This document shows positions 8,911 through 19,102 of a stretch of DNA of 64,000 nt, piece after piece. A model generated the notes under the pieces. It saw nothing but the letters and a program-made list of their open reading frames with translations. It was not told the origin of the DNA and did not search any database. A program made the translations under genes and the position numbers. The DNA lies in assembly GCF_020091585.1 (NCBI RefSeq), contig NZ_CP083582.1:1054001-1118000 (forward strand), written 5' to 3'. How positions within the stretch are numbered: position 1 is the stretch's first letter; every line of letters starts with the position of its first letter. The DNA is from Kovacikia minuta CCNUW1 (lineage in GTDB: Bacteria > Cyanobacteriota > Cyanobacteriia > Leptolyngbyales > Leptolyngbyaceae).

Positions 8911-10749
8911 TTAAGCAATGGCTGCAACTTTAACATCGTTATTCGCCAGTAGCTCCTGGAGTTCTTCCGCGTCCACAGTTTCCTTCTCAATTAGCATTTC
9001 TGCCAGTTGATCCAGCACATGCCGATTATTCACCAGAACAGCTTTGGCGCGGCGATAGGCTTGCTCTACCAGATTACGAACTTCGTCATCAATGGCAGCC
9101 GCTGTTTCTTCGGAAAAATCCCGTTCAGCCGCGATGTCGCGACCCAGGAACATGTTGCCCTGCTGACGACCTAAAGCAACAGGACCCAGGCGATCGCTCA
9201 TCCCAAATCGGGTTACCATCTGGCGAGCAACGCGGGCAACCTGCTGCAAATCATTGGAAGCACCCGTGGTTACTTCCTCTTCGCCAAAAATAAGTTCCTC
9301 AGCGATTCGACCTCCCAGAGCAACTGCCATCTGGTTTTGCAGATAGGATCGGGAATAAAGCCCAGAATCCATCCGGTCTTCACTTGGCGTAAACCAGGTC
9401 AGCCCCCCTGCCCGACCGCGGGGAATGATGCTAATTTTCTGAACCGGGTCGTAGTCGGGCATTAATGCACCGACCATCGCATGCCCTGCTTCGTGGTAGG
9501 CGACCAACTGCTTGCGCTTTTCACTCATCACCCGATCCTTCTTCTCAGGACCTGCCAGAACCCGATCGATCGCGTCATTGACCTCATCCATCGAGATTTC
9601 GGTCAAATTCCGGCGGGCTGCCAGAATTGCAGCCTCATTCAACAGGTTCGATAAATCCGCACCTGTGAAACCAGGGGTTCGACGAGCAATCTTTTCCAGA
9701 TCCACATCCTTCGAGATGGTTTTACCACGGGCATGGACATTGAGGATTTCGAGCCGACCCGCGTAGTCGGGGCGATCGACCACCACCTGGCGGTCAAAAC
9801 GACCAGGACGGAGCAATGCCGCATCTAAAACATCGGGACGGTTGGTGGCGGCAATAATAATGATCCCGGTATTACCTTCAAACCCATCCATTTCCGTCAA
9901 TAACTGGTTGAGTGTTTGTTCCCGCTCATCGTTTCCACCACCCAGACCAGCACCCCGTTGCCGACCAACAGCATCAATTTCATCAATAAACACAATACAG
10001 GGAGCGTTTGTCTTCGCTTGTTCAAACAGATCGCGGACACGGGAAGCCCCGACCCCGACGAACATTTCAACAAACTCAGAACCGGAAATTGAAAAGAAAG
10101 GAACCCCGGCTTCTCCAGCAACCGCACGGGCTAGAAGCGTTTTCCCGGTTCCTGGAGGCCCTACCAGCAACACTCCTTTAGGAATCTTGGCACCTACGGC
10201 GGTGAAGCGGTCAGCATTCTTAAGGAAATCGACAACTTCGCTAAGTTCCAGCTTTGCCTGGTCGATACCAGCCACATCTCCAAAGGTGACCTGGGTCTGC
10301 GGTTCCATTTGAACTCTGGCTTTCGACTTACCAAAGTTCATCGCCTGACTACCAGGACCATTCTGAGCGCGTCTGAGCAGGAAGAACAAACCAACCAGCA
10401 ATAGGATTGGCAACAGCAAACTGCTCAACACTTTGGGCAGCAGGTCTTCATTTCCCTGGGGTAGAACCGAAATGTCAACCTTATTTTTGACCAGAGTATC
10501 GATTAAGTCCGGATCGTTAGGCACTAAGTTAACCACGATGCGGTTGCTTCCCTGCCGGAATGCAGCGATCGTGCGGTCAGAGCTAATTTGAACCTTCTCA
10601 ATCTGGCCCGCTTCGACTGCTTTGTAAAACTGGCTGGCTGTCCAGGTTTCCCCTCTTTGGGAGGGTTTATCAAAAAATGCTGTGGCTAAAGAAACTACCA
10701 CAATTGCCAGCAGCGTATATAGTCCAACGTTTCTCCACCGCTTATTCAC
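8911..10749 (-). CDS. ftsH: ATP-dependent zinc metalloprotease FtsH
   Basis: Membrane-anchored AAA protease that degrades damaged membrane and soluble proteins as a hexamer; in cyanobacteria, paralogues repair photosystem II. At 612 residues it has the normal length. It has membrane helices at about 8-26 and 107-125, Walker A GPPGTGKT (197-204), Walker [11 protein letters not shown] (251-260), the SRH with ATNRPDVLD and RPGRFDR, zinc site HEAGH (419-423), and a third zinc ligand in NDLQQVA. ATG 10749 gives the standard [14 protein letters not shown] start. A terminator follows the gene. It is divergent from smc. The four-member cyanobacterial FtsH family cannot be resolved without alignment. 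Confidence 0.97.
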   Translation of the reverse strand: MNKRWRNVGLYTLLAIVVVSLATAFFDKPSQRGETWTASQFYKAVEAGQIEKVQISSDRTIAAFRQGSNRIVVNLVPNDPDLIDTLVKNKVDISVLPQGNEDLLPKVLSSLLLPILLLVGLFFLLRRAQNGPGSQAMNFGKSKARVQMEPQTQVTFGDVAGIDQAKLELSEVVDFLKNADRFTAVGAKIPKGVLLVGPPGTGKTLLARAVAGEAGVPFFSISGSEFVEMFVGVGASRVRDLFEQAKTNAPCIVFIDEIDAVGRQRGAGLGGGNDEREQTLNQLLTEMDGFEGNTGIIIIAATNRPDVLDAALLRPGRFDRQVVVDRPDYAGRLEILNVHARGKTISKDVDLEKIARRTPGFTGADLSNLLNEAAILAARRNLTEISMDEVNDAIDRVLAGPEKKDRVMSEKRKQLVAYHEAGHAMVGALMPDYDPVQKISIIPRGRAGGLTWFTPSEDRMDSGLYSRSYLQNQMAVALGGRIAEELIFGEEEVTTGASNDLQQVARVARQMVTRFGMSDRLGPVALGRQQGNMFLGRDIAAERDFSEETAAAIDDEVRNLVEQAYRRAKAVLVNNRHVLDQLAEMLIEKETVDAEELQELLANNDVKVAAIA

Positions 10750-11095
10750 CGGGGTTTGTCCTCCTAAAAATATTTAGAGTGCGGAGATATCATCTATTCT
10801 AACGTGTTAACTAATCTTAACGTAGTCTCAGAAAATAGGGGGATAAGTTTAAGACCAGGAAGTACCCAGATCCCTGGCTTTTAGCAAAAGACTCAGTATT
10901 TACAACTGACTCAGCTTAGAAAGTAGGAGCTTTACAGAAGGCTTGCTTTAAGTTTGTAGAGCATGAGGCGCGGAACATTTGTTCTATTCTGTGCTACTAA
11001 TATAGAAAGAAAATGGCGAAATTTCCGCTCAAGGATTCGTCCAGGGGCTACACTGAACTACTGACTTTACACTTCTTGTATGGCTTGGGCAGCCT
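10750..11095. other. divergent promoter region between ftsH and smc
   Basis: 346 bases with no gene. It must contain start signals for two divergent genes. The only structure noticed is an imperfect inverted pair, GTTAACTAATCTTAAC, at about 10805-10820 on the ftsH side. No -35/-10 pair was assigned with confidence. Confidence 0.4.
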
Positions 11096-14000
11096 GTGTA
11101 TATTAAACGCCTGGAACTCTCTAATTTCAAGTCTTTTGGCGGCACAACACCGATTCCGTTGCTGCCAGGTTTTACAGTTGTTTCCGGTCCTAATGGTTCT
11201 GGTAAATCTAATCTGATTGATGCCCTGTTGTTCTGCCTGGGGTTGGCGGGTTCTAAGGGCATGCGGGCAGAGCGACTGCCGGATTTGGTAAATCATACTC
11301 AGATTAGTCGAAATCGCTCGGCTGTTGAAGCCAGTGTGACGGTTACCTTTGACTTATCTGATGAGCCGGAGTTGCTAGAAGATGTAATTGAAAGGCAGGT
11401 AAAGGGGGAAGGGGCAATCCCCGGTGCAGATTCCTCTGGTGATGCTCCCCATGGAGTTGTTCATCTTAATGGAAGTGCGGGCAATGGAAATGGTCAGCGC
11501 CCACGCGGTTCGACAGAGTGGAGCGTAACGCGTAAGTTGCGTGTCACTCAGCAAGGAACCTACACTTCCAACTATTTTATTAATGGTGAACCTTCTACGC
11601 TGACTGAACTGCACGAAGAGCTGAACCGTTTGCGGGTGTACCCAGAGGGATACAATGTCGTTCTGCAAGGGGATGTAACCCGAATTATTTCAATGAATTC
11701 CCGGGAGCGGCGGGAAATTATTGATGAATTGGCAGGCGTGGCAACCTTCGATCGCAAAATTAATCAGGCTAAAGAAAAGCTGAATGCGGTCAAAGAGCGG
11801 GAAGACCGCTACCACATTGTGGAACGGGAGCTAATTGACCAGCGCGATCGTCTCGCCCAGGATCGGATCAAAGCAGAGAAATATAAAAAGTTACGAAACG
11901 AGTTACAAGCCAAGGAACAATGGGAGGTTGTGATTCGCTACCGTCAGTCGGCTCAGGCGGCGGAGCGGTTACGGGAACAAATTCAGGGGGGCGATCGCGA
12001 ATTTGCGGATTTGTCCGAGCAACTTGCAATTCGGGCAACTGAGATCCAGCAGGCAGCCATAGACCTGGAGCAGTTGAATGCACGGGTTCGGGCGCTGGGA
12101 GAAGAAGAGCAACTGGCACTCCAATCTACTCTGGCGACCCGTGAGGCAGAACTGCGCCAGCTGCAACGTCAGGAGCAGGATTTGCAGTCCGCCAGTCAGG
12201 ACACGACCACAAAGATTGCTCAAACCCAACGCGAAATTCAAGAACACCTGCAAACCCTGGAAGCTCTAACCCAAAACCAAACCCGAGAGACCCAGTCAAT
12301 TGTGTCCTTGCAAGCGGAGCGAGATCAGGTACGCCAGGTTCTAGAACAAAGCCGCGAAACAGCAACCGCGATCGCGGCCAACGCTGAAGCCTGGGTGCAG
12401 GAGCAGGCGGCACTGCATCATCAGATGGAAGCGTTGCTCCATACCCTGGAACCGCAACGAACGGAACAAGCCCAATTGCAGGAACGGGGGCATCAGCTTG
12501 AGCGTCAGATTCAGGAACAAACCCGATCGCTCCAGGCGCTGGAACAAAGAATTGGCGAGAAACGGAGCCAAAAAGCTGACCTGGAGGCGCAAACGCTCAG
12601 GGTTCTACAACAGCAAGTACAAACCCTGGCGCAAGGCTTGGTGACCGCAGAGCAAGAACTGCAAATTCAGCAGGAAACCCAAACCCGCCTGCTGAATGAA
12701 CAACGGGATAAGCAACGACGGCTGGACAAACTAGAGGCACAGACTCAGGCCATGCAGGAGGCACAGGGAACCCATGCTGCCCAACTGATTTTGCGATCGG
12801 ATTTGCCTGGGGTTTGTGGACTCGTTGCCCAACTAGGACGGGTCGATCCCCGTTATCAACTGGCACTGGAAACCGCAGCTGGGGCGCGGTTGGGGAATCT
12901 GGTCGTGGAGGACGACTCGATCGCCGCTGCCGGAATTGAACTGTTAAAACAAAAGCGGGCAGGACGGGCAACTTTTCTACCGCTGAATAAATTGCAATCG
13001 GGGCGCATTCCTGCGGGGGATGCCCTACGATCGCTGAGTGGCTGTATTGGCTATGCAGTGAACCTGATTGAATTTGATCGGCGCTATCAGGATGTGTTTG
13101 CCTATGTCTTCGGTAGCACCGTTGTATTTGAAACCCTCAACACTGCCCGTCGTCACCTGGGGCAATACCGTATTGTTACTCTGGATGGTGAACTCTTAGA
13201 AACGAGTGGAGCCATGACGGGTGGCAGTACCAGTACACGTCAATCGATTCACTTTGGTACGGTCGATCCAGCAGAATCAACAGAAGTAGTGGCGCTGCGC
13301 GATCGCCTGCAAGAAATTGAGCGCATTCTGGAACACTGCGAGAACAGCATCTCCCGTGCGACTCAGTTGGTCAAGCAACGCACCCAGGAACTACAGGAAA
13401 CCCGACAACAGCATCGGGAGAGCCAGCTCCAGGCAGAACAACTCGCCACAGAACTGCAAACGTTGGATGCTGCATTCAACCAACTCCAGGCACAACTGAG
13501 CCAGAATATGCAGGAGCGAACCACGGCCCAAACTCGTTTAGAAACCCTGGATGCCGAGATTCCAATTCAGGATCGCCAACTACAAGACCTGCGGCAAACC
13601 TTGACAGAACTGGAGCAGTCCCAGACCCATAGTGAGTGGCAGCAGGTTCAGGCAACGCTACGTGCCCAGGAAGCCGAATTGAATCAGCGGGAACTGGCAG
13701 TCCGGGCGGTGGAACAACGCCTGCAAGACCTGGAAAACCAACGCCAACGGCTCCAGGAAAAAATTCAGCAGGGACAGGATCGCTTACAGGACTATCGTAC
13801 CCAGCAGACTGCCCAACTCAGCCAACACTCAACTTTCAGCATTCAGGATGCAGTCTTGCAGCAGCAAATTGCTGAAACCCAGGCTGCTCTGGCAGAACTG
13901 GAACAGCGCTTAGGGACAGAAAAGCAGATTCGCGATCGTGCCGAACGCCAACTACGGGAGCGCCAGACCCAGCAACAACAGCTTGAATGGCAACGGCAGA

Positions 14001-14785
14001 AGCTCCAAGAAACCCAGCAAACGAGACGAGACGAATTGGCAGTTGCCCAGGAGCAGTTAGAACTCCAACGTCAGGAGCTTCCCGATCCTTTGCCAGAAAT
14101 TCCGGCTGATGCGGAGACCCAGGATCTGGCAGTGTTGCAACACGAGTTGCGATCGCTGCAAAAACGCATTCAGGCGATGGAACCTGTCAACATGCTGGCA
14201 TTAGAGGAATACGATCGCACCCAAAAACGCCTGGAAGAACTCACTGAAAAGCTCAAAACACTTGAGGAAGAACGCACGGAGCTTCTACTCCGGATCGAAA
14301 ACTTCACAACCCTCAGACAACGGGCATTTAAAGAAGCCTTCGATGCTGTGAATCAAAATTTTCAGTCCATCTTCGCCACCCTTTCCGATGGCGACGGTCA
14401 CCTTCAATTAGAAGATGCCCAGGACCCGTTTAATGGTGGATTAACCCTGGTTGCCCACCCCAAGGGGAAACCGGTTCAAAGATTAGCTTCCATGTCTGGG
14501 GGAGAAAAATCCCTTACCGCTCTCAGCTTTATTTTTGCCCTGCAACGCTACCGCCCCTCGCCGTTTTACGCCTTTGATGAGGTTGATATGTTTCTGGATG
14601 GGGCAAATGTGGAGCGATTAGCTAGAATGATCAAACAGCAAGCGCAGCAAGCTCAGTTTATTGTCGTCAGTCTTCGGCGACCGATGATTGAGTCTGCCGA
14701 ACGTACCATTGGAGTTACACAGGCACGGGGAGCTTATACTCAAGTTTTGGGAATTAACTTGCTTACCCAAAGTGCTTCGGTATGA
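11096..14785 (+). CDS. smc: chromosome segregation protein SMC
   Basis: ATPase of the condensin-like complex that compacts and segregates the chromosome together with ScpA/ScpB. At 1229 residues it is about the usual length. Walker A GPNGSGKSN is at 31-39. Two long coiled coils rich in Q, E and R flank a hinge at about residues 560-690 (GVCGLVAQLGRVDPRYQLAL onward). The C-terminal head has the signature SMSGGEKSLTALSF and Walker B FYAFDEVDMFLD. GTG 11096 is chosen because it is the only in-frame start after a stop at 11054 and yields MYIKRLELSNFKSF. A Gly/Asn-rich stretch (about 103-140) is inserted in the N-terminal head, as in some cyanobacterial homologues. Confidence 0.96.
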   Translation: MYIKRLELSNFKSFGGTTPIPLLPGFTVVSGPNGSGKSNLIDALLFCLGLAGSKGMRAERLPDLVNHTQISRNRSAVEASVTVTFDLSDEPELLEDVIERQVKGEGAIPGADSSGDAPHGVVHLNGSAGNGNGQRPRGSTEWSVTRKLRVTQQGTYTSNYFINGEPSTLTELHEELNRLRVYPEGYNVVLQGDVTRIISMNSRERREIIDELAGVATFDRKINQAKEKLNAVKEREDRYHIVERELIDQRDRLAQDRIKAEKYKKLRNELQAKEQWEVVIRYRQSAQAAERLREQIQGGDREFADLSEQLAIRATEIQQAAIDLEQLNARVRALGEEEQLALQSTLATREAELRQLQRQEQDLQSASQDTTTKIAQTQREIQEHLQTLEALTQNQTRETQSIVSLQAERDQVRQVLEQSRETATAIAANAEAWVQEQAALHHQMEALLHTLEPQRTEQAQLQERGHQLERQIQEQTRSLQALEQRIGEKRSQKADLEAQTLRVLQQQVQTLAQGLVTAEQELQIQQETQTRLLNEQRDKQRRLDKLEAQTQAMQEAQGTHAAQLILRSDLPGVCGLVAQLGRVDPRYQLALETAAGARLGNLVVEDDSIAAAGIELLKQKRAGRATFLPLNKLQSGRIPAGDALRSLSGCIGYAVNLIEFDRRYQDVFAYVFGSTVVFETLNTARRHLGQYRIVTLDGELLETSGAMTGGSTSTRQSIHFGTVDPAESTEVVALRDRLQEIERILEHCENSISRATQLVKQRTQELQETRQQHRESQLQAEQLATELQTLDAAFNQLQAQLSQNMQERTTAQTRLETLDAEIPIQDRQLQDLRQTLTELEQSQTHSEWQQVQATLRAQEAELNQRELAVRAVEQRLQDLENQRQRLQEKIQQGQDRLQDYRTQQTAQLSQHSTFSIQDAVLQQQIAETQAALAELEQRLGTEKQIRDRAERQLRERQTQQQQLEWQRQKLQETQQTRRDELAVAQEQLELQRQELPDPLPEIPADAETQDLAVLQHELRSLQKRIQAMEPVNMLALEEYDRTQKRLEELTEKLKTLEEERTELLLRIENFTTLRQRAFKEAFDAVNQNFQSIFATLSDGDGHLQLEDAQDPFNGGLTLVAHPKGKPVQRLASMSGGEKSLTALSFIFALQRYRPSPFYAFDEVDMFLDGANVERLARMIKQQAQQAQFIVVSLRRPMIESAERTIGVTQARGAYTQVLGINLLTQSASV

Positions 14786-14855
14786 TTTGATGATAATGAA
14801 CGATTTCATTTTCATGATAAAAATCTAGGATTCGCGAATCAGGATTCAGCACATA

Positions 14856-15824
14856 ATGGCATCTGAAGAAATCCGCCAACGCTCTGACATTCTTGGCACT
14901 CTAGTCGTTACCCGCGACACGGGTAAAAAGCTAGGAGTGGTTAGTCAACTTTGGGTTGATATCGACCAACGAGAAGTGGTTGCACTTAGTCTCCGCCCAA
15001 ATCTGCTCTATGGAACTCCCCAACCCATGTTTTTGAGCAGCATTCGGCAAATTGGCGATGTCATTTTGGTTGATGACGAAAATGTGATTGAGGATATCGA
15101 TGTCGAATCCTACAGCAACCTGATCAACTGCGAAGTGATTACCGAGACGGGGGAACTTCTGGGAAAAGTTCGCGGTTTCAAATTCGATGTTGATAGCGGT
15201 GGGCTGACTGCGTTGACGATCGCATCCATCGGATTGCCCCTGATCCCGGATCAGGTTGTGAGTACTTATGAGTTGCCGGTAGACGAAATTGTCAGCAGCG
15301 GCCCCGATCGTCTGATTGTGTTTGAAGGGGCTGAGGAACGACTGGTTCAACTTTCTGTTGGAGTTCTAGAGCGCCTGGGTATTGGTCGGGCACCCTGGGA
15401 GCGGGACGATGAAATTGATTATGTCACGCCCGTTCGTGCTGACAATCAACTTCCAACTGGGCTGCGCACCCCCATATCCACCCCAATCCGACAGAAGGAA
15501 CCTGCGGTTCAGGAAACCTGGGATGACGACAATTGGGGAGAGCCAGAACCCAAACAACTTCGCCAGCAACAACGGCGAGCAGAACCCCTCTACTATGGGG
15601 ATGAGGAAGAAGATAACTGGAGCGAGGCGAGTGGGCGAGATCAGTATGACGATCGCTACCCAGAGAAATACGAAAAATATCCTGAACCCAAGGCTTACCA
15701 GGAAGCCTACGAAGATCTGGAGGATGATGCCTGGGCAGACCAGGAACAGAAAACCTATAACCCTCCCCGGGTCAATATTCCTGAGAAGCAAAAAGCGCCT
15801 GAGTACGAAGAAGAAGGCTATTAA
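14856..15824 (+). CDS. PRC-barrel domain protein
   Basis: 322 residues. Two PRC-barrel units occupy about residues 10-80 (LGTLVVTRDTGKKLGVVSQL) and 93-165 (CEVITETGELLGKVRGFKFD). The rest is hydrophilic and disordered-looking, rich in D, E, Y, Q and R (for example DDEIDYVTPVR and many PE/YE pairs), with no membrane segment. PRC barrels are found in photosynthetic reaction-centre H subunits and in RNA-processing proteins. In cyanobacteria such proteins are widespread but of unclear role. It starts 70 bases after smc on the same strand and may be cotranscribed with it. No substrate can be named. Confidence 0.85.
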   Translation: MASEEIRQRSDILGTLVVTRDTGKKLGVVSQLWVDIDQREVVALSLRPNLLYGTPQPMFLSSIRQIGDVILVDDENVIEDIDVESYSNLINCEVITETGELLGKVRGFKFDVDSGGLTALTIASIGLPLIPDQVVSTYELPVDEIVSSGPDRLIVFEGAEERLVQLSVGVLERLGIGRAPWERDDEIDYVTPVRADNQLPTGLRTPISTPIRQKEPAVQETWDDDNWGEPEPKQLRQQQRRAEPLYYGDEEEDNWSEASGRDQYDDRYPEKYEKYPEPKAYQEAYEDLEDDAWADQEQKTYNPPRVNIPEKQKAPEYEEEGY

Positions 15825-16097
15825 GGGCATTGAAGCAAGTTAGAAAATAGAAGCTAGGAGCCAGGACTCAGAAGCCAGCATAGCTGTCTCATTGGGCTTC
15901 TAGCTACTGTTTGTCGTGCCTGGATTTTGCCCGCCAATACGATCTCTGTGATGTATTACAGCTAGCGCCTAAGCGTCTTACAAACTAGTTTCTGGCTTCT
16001 GACTTCTAACCTCGTAAAGATGTAGGTTGTAATGTTAGCGGTTTTCCTATAGCGGGCAAACTACAATCATTGCAACTCTTTTTGTCCTTTGATCCCA

Positions 16098-16709
16098 ATG
16101 ATGCATCCACATACAGAGCTTCGATTCATTAACGAATCAATCGGTTATGGTGTGTTTGCGACCAGATTCATTCCTAAAGGGACAATTACCTGGATTTTGG
16201 ATGAATTGGATCAGAAATTTGATGAGTTCTACTTTATTTCATTAGATCCGCTGTTGCGGGAACGCTTACTCAAATATTGCTACCGGGATGAACTGGGACA
16301 ATATATTTTGTGCTGGGATATCGCTCGCTATGTGAACCACAGTTTTCACTCAAATTGCATGGCAACCCCCTATAAATTTGAACTGGCAGTTAGGGATATT
16401 TATCCTGGGGAAGAACTCACCGATGACTATGGTTACTTTAATTTAGACAAACCCTTTTATTGCTTTCCTGAGCCAGGAACTGATCGAACCCGAGTCATGC
16501 CTGATGATATCCTGCACTATTATCGGGAGTGGGATCAAAAAGCAGCGGATGCGATGCAATCGTTTAACTGGGTTCAACAACCGCTGAAACATTTGCTTGA
16601 GCGTAAATATATTGATAAGGTTCATGCGATCGCCCTAGGACAGGAGAAAATGGACTCAATCTTAGCTTGCTACTTTGACCGCACTGCCCAATTCAAGGCG
16701 GTTAGCTAA
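16098..16709 (+). CDS. SET domain protein (putative lysine methyltransferase)
   Basis: About 203 residues. The SET core is visible as GYGVFATRFIPKGTITWILD near the N-terminus, NHSFHSNC (about residues 80-87, the SAM/substrate pocket motif NHS.xxNC) and GEELTDDYGYF (the catalytic Tyr region). SET proteins transfer methyl groups from S-adenosylmethionine to lysines; bacterial members have few known targets. ATG 16098 or 16101 is preferred to the in-frame TTG at 16089. No post-SET cysteine cluster is seen. It precedes the sensor kinase by 6 bases on the same strand, so the two may share a transcript. Confidence 0.85.
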   Translation: MMHPHTELRFINESIGYGVFATRFIPKGTITWILDELDQKFDEFYFISLDPLLRERLLKYCYRDELGQYILCWDIARYVNHSFHSNCMATPYKFELAVRDIYPGEELTDDYGYFNLDKPFYCFPEPGTDRTRVMPDDILHYYREWDQKAADAMQSFNWVQQPLKHLLERKYIDKVHAIALGQEKMDSILACYFDRTAQFKAVS

Positions 16710-16715
16710 CAATGC

Positions 16716-19102
16716 ATGCCTGACCCAATACTGCCTTACCCCGTGACTTATACAGGAGAACGAATATGCAGTCCACCGCTTCGGACTCCGCGGTCATCCT
16801 ATCCTAAGCGGGGAACTTCCCTCTTAAGATCGGTTGGTTCCCGGTTATTTCTTTCGGTGGTAGGCGGCTCCCTGGTCGGCTTGATCGGCACTTCCTTCCT
16901 ATCCTACTGGGAACTTGCAAAACAATCGGAAGCAGAACTTCGATCGAATTTGCAAGTGAAGGCAGAGAACCTGGAAGGTGACCTTAACACGTTTGAATAT
17001 TCCACAAAACTGGTTGCTGATGCGGTTAAAACGCTTTATGAATCAGGAGAACGACGGGAACAGGTTTATGTCAATCTCCTTGATCGCTCCCTCAGAACTT
17101 CACCCCTTGGAACAGGCTTAGGATTTGGGCAACCTCCGACCAATCGTTTGATTCTTCCTTCAAGGAAATTTGCCTATCCTTACGCTGCCCGCAATCCCAA
17201 GGACGGTGCGATTTCAGCCCAGGGGGGAGAAGCCCAGGCAAAAAACTTTACCGAAAGCTATTTCACCCAACCGATCGCTGCGGGTAGGCCAATTTGGCTC
17301 GAACCAGTTGCTTATCTAGAAGACACCCTGAAACCGCCCAAAGTTTTAGTTAGCACAGCCTATGCGCTCCCTTTTTACAGCCAAAAAAAGGAATTATTGG
17401 GGGTCTTAAGCCAGGATTTAGAACTGGGCTTTCTCAGCAAAAAACTATCTGTTCAGGTCATGCGGGATGCGGGATATTTTATCCTGGTTAGCTCTAAAGG
17501 GGGATTAATTGCCTACCCTCCTGACCCCTCAATTATCTATGCGGCTGATCCCCAAAAAACATCTGGACTGAAGCAATTTCCCCAACTCAACAACTACTCC
17601 GGGCTATGGCAGCGCATTCAAGATAATTTGAAGACAGGCACAGGGCAAGGGGTTACCCAATGGCAGGACGCTGGCGGTAAAAGAGAGTATTGGGCATATC
17701 AACTGATTCCCAATAATGATTGGGTGTTGATGGCAGTCGTTCCAGAATCCGTTGTTTTGGGTCCGGTTGTACGCTTTACAGCCATTGGCGCTTTAGGCTC
17801 GATTCTGGGCGTTTCGGTGGTACTGGGGGGGGTGGTGGCGGCGTTCGTGAAGCGGCTGAACCAGCGGTTGCAACCGATTATGGATGAATGTAATCGACTG
17901 GCGGAAACCAGCGCTAAGAGCGAAGAACTAATGAACCGGGAGGATGAATTGGGACGGCTAACAATTTCCTTCTACGCCCTACTGGGGCAAGTTACTGTGA
18001 ATGAACGGCGGCTACGACAGGAAATGGCGAAATCGGCGCAGGCGTTCCAGGTACTTCAGCAAACCCAGGCCCAACTGATTCAGACGGAAAAAATGTCGGG
18101 TTTGGGCCAGCTTGTTGCGGGTGTTGCCCACGAAATCAATAATCCAATCAATTTCATCTACGGCAATTTGCCCCATGCTACAAATTACACCCAGGATTTG
18201 CTCAAGTTGATTCAGTTATACGACAGCAAATATGGCGATTCTGATCCAGAGATTCAGTCCTATCGGGAGGACATTGATCTAGATTTTCTGGTCAACGATC
18301 TCAAGAAAATGCTGGACTCCATGAGTATTGGAGCCGATCGAATTCGGGAAATTGTGTTGTCGTTGCGTAACTTCTCTCGCCTGGATGAAGCGGAGATGAA
18401 GCGGGTAAATATTCATGAAGGTATCGACAGCACATTGCTAATTCTGCAAAATCGCTTAAAGGAGAGCCCTGGGCATCCCGAAATTGAGGTGGTCAAGCAG
18501 TATGGCAAATTACCCCTGGTCGAGTGCTACGCGGGTCAGCTTAACCAGGTATTTATGAATATTTTGAGTAATGCGATCGACGCCTTGGATAAATTCAATC
18601 AGGAGCAATCAGTTGGAGACATTACGACCCCTCCAGCCAGGATTACGATTATTACCGAAATGGTGAATCAGCAAGAAGCAGAAGCGGAGGAGGCAAGCGG
18701 CGGGAGTCAGGAGTCAGAAGCGGAGAAGGTAGAGGGCAGAGGGCAGAGGGCAGAGGGAAATACTCAGTCTTCAGTGCTCAGTTCCCACTCTTCAGATTCA
18801 ATTCAAAATTCAAAATTCAAAATTCAAAATTCTCCCTCCCCCCACCCCAATTCATCGCTATCCGCATTCACGATAATGGTCCAGGGATTCCTATCCAGCA
18901 TCAGACTAAATTGTTTGACCCCTTCTTTACCACGAAGCCGATCGGCAAGGGAACAGGGCTGGGGTTGTCGATCAGCTATCAGATTGTGGTAGAAAAACAT
19001 CAAGGTCTGCTGAAATGTATTTCCACGCTGGACCAGGGAACAGAGTTTCGGATTGAAATTCCGATTCGTCACAAAGAAACAGGCAGGGCAGGATCGGACT
19101 GA
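16716..19102 (+). pseudogene. membrane sensor histidine kinase (Cache-HAMP-HisKA-HATPase) broken by a repeat insertion
   Basis: From ATG 16716 the frame reads helix 1 (about 44-64), an extracytoplasmic Cache-like sensor region to residue 350, helix 2 (about 353-376), HAMP, a coiled coil, the dimerisation box with phospho-acceptor His near 472 (GVAHEINNPINFIYGNL), and the N box NQVFMNILSNAIDAL near 610. After RITIITEMVNQ it enters an STRR mosaic and runs to a false stop at 18992. The rest of the ATPase domain is in another frame: AIRIHDNGPGIP, LFDPFFTTKP and GKGTGLGLSISYQIV, ending at 19102. The split falls between the N box and the G1 box, so neither product has a complete ATP lid. The 3' end overlaps convergent dusB by 34 bases. 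Confidence 0.88.
18673..18849. repeat. heptamer-repeat mosaic (STRR-type) inside the histidine kinase
   Basis: GGAGTCAGGAGTCAGAAG and GGCAGAGGGCAGAGGGCAGA units are followed by a mixed stretch (CTCAGTCTTCAGTGCTCAG), then by AATTCAA heptamers repeated about four times, then by a C-rich end (CTCCCTCCCCCCACCCC). The layout is the same as the anmK insertion. Confidence 0.8.

Noticed and set aside
9842-10312. 156-codon frame on the plus strand within ftsH
   Set aside because: Antisense shadow of the conserved AAA domain, with no protein-like motif.
12597-12971. 124-codon minus frame within smc
   Set aside because: Pro/Val-rich antisense translation of the SMC coiled coil and hinge; no start signal or similarity.
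15366-15830. Hydrophobic minus frame opposite the PRC-barrel gene
   Set aside because: Antisense of an acidic, repetitive C-terminus gives artificial hydrophobic strings (FFFVLRRFLL); not a membrane protein gene.
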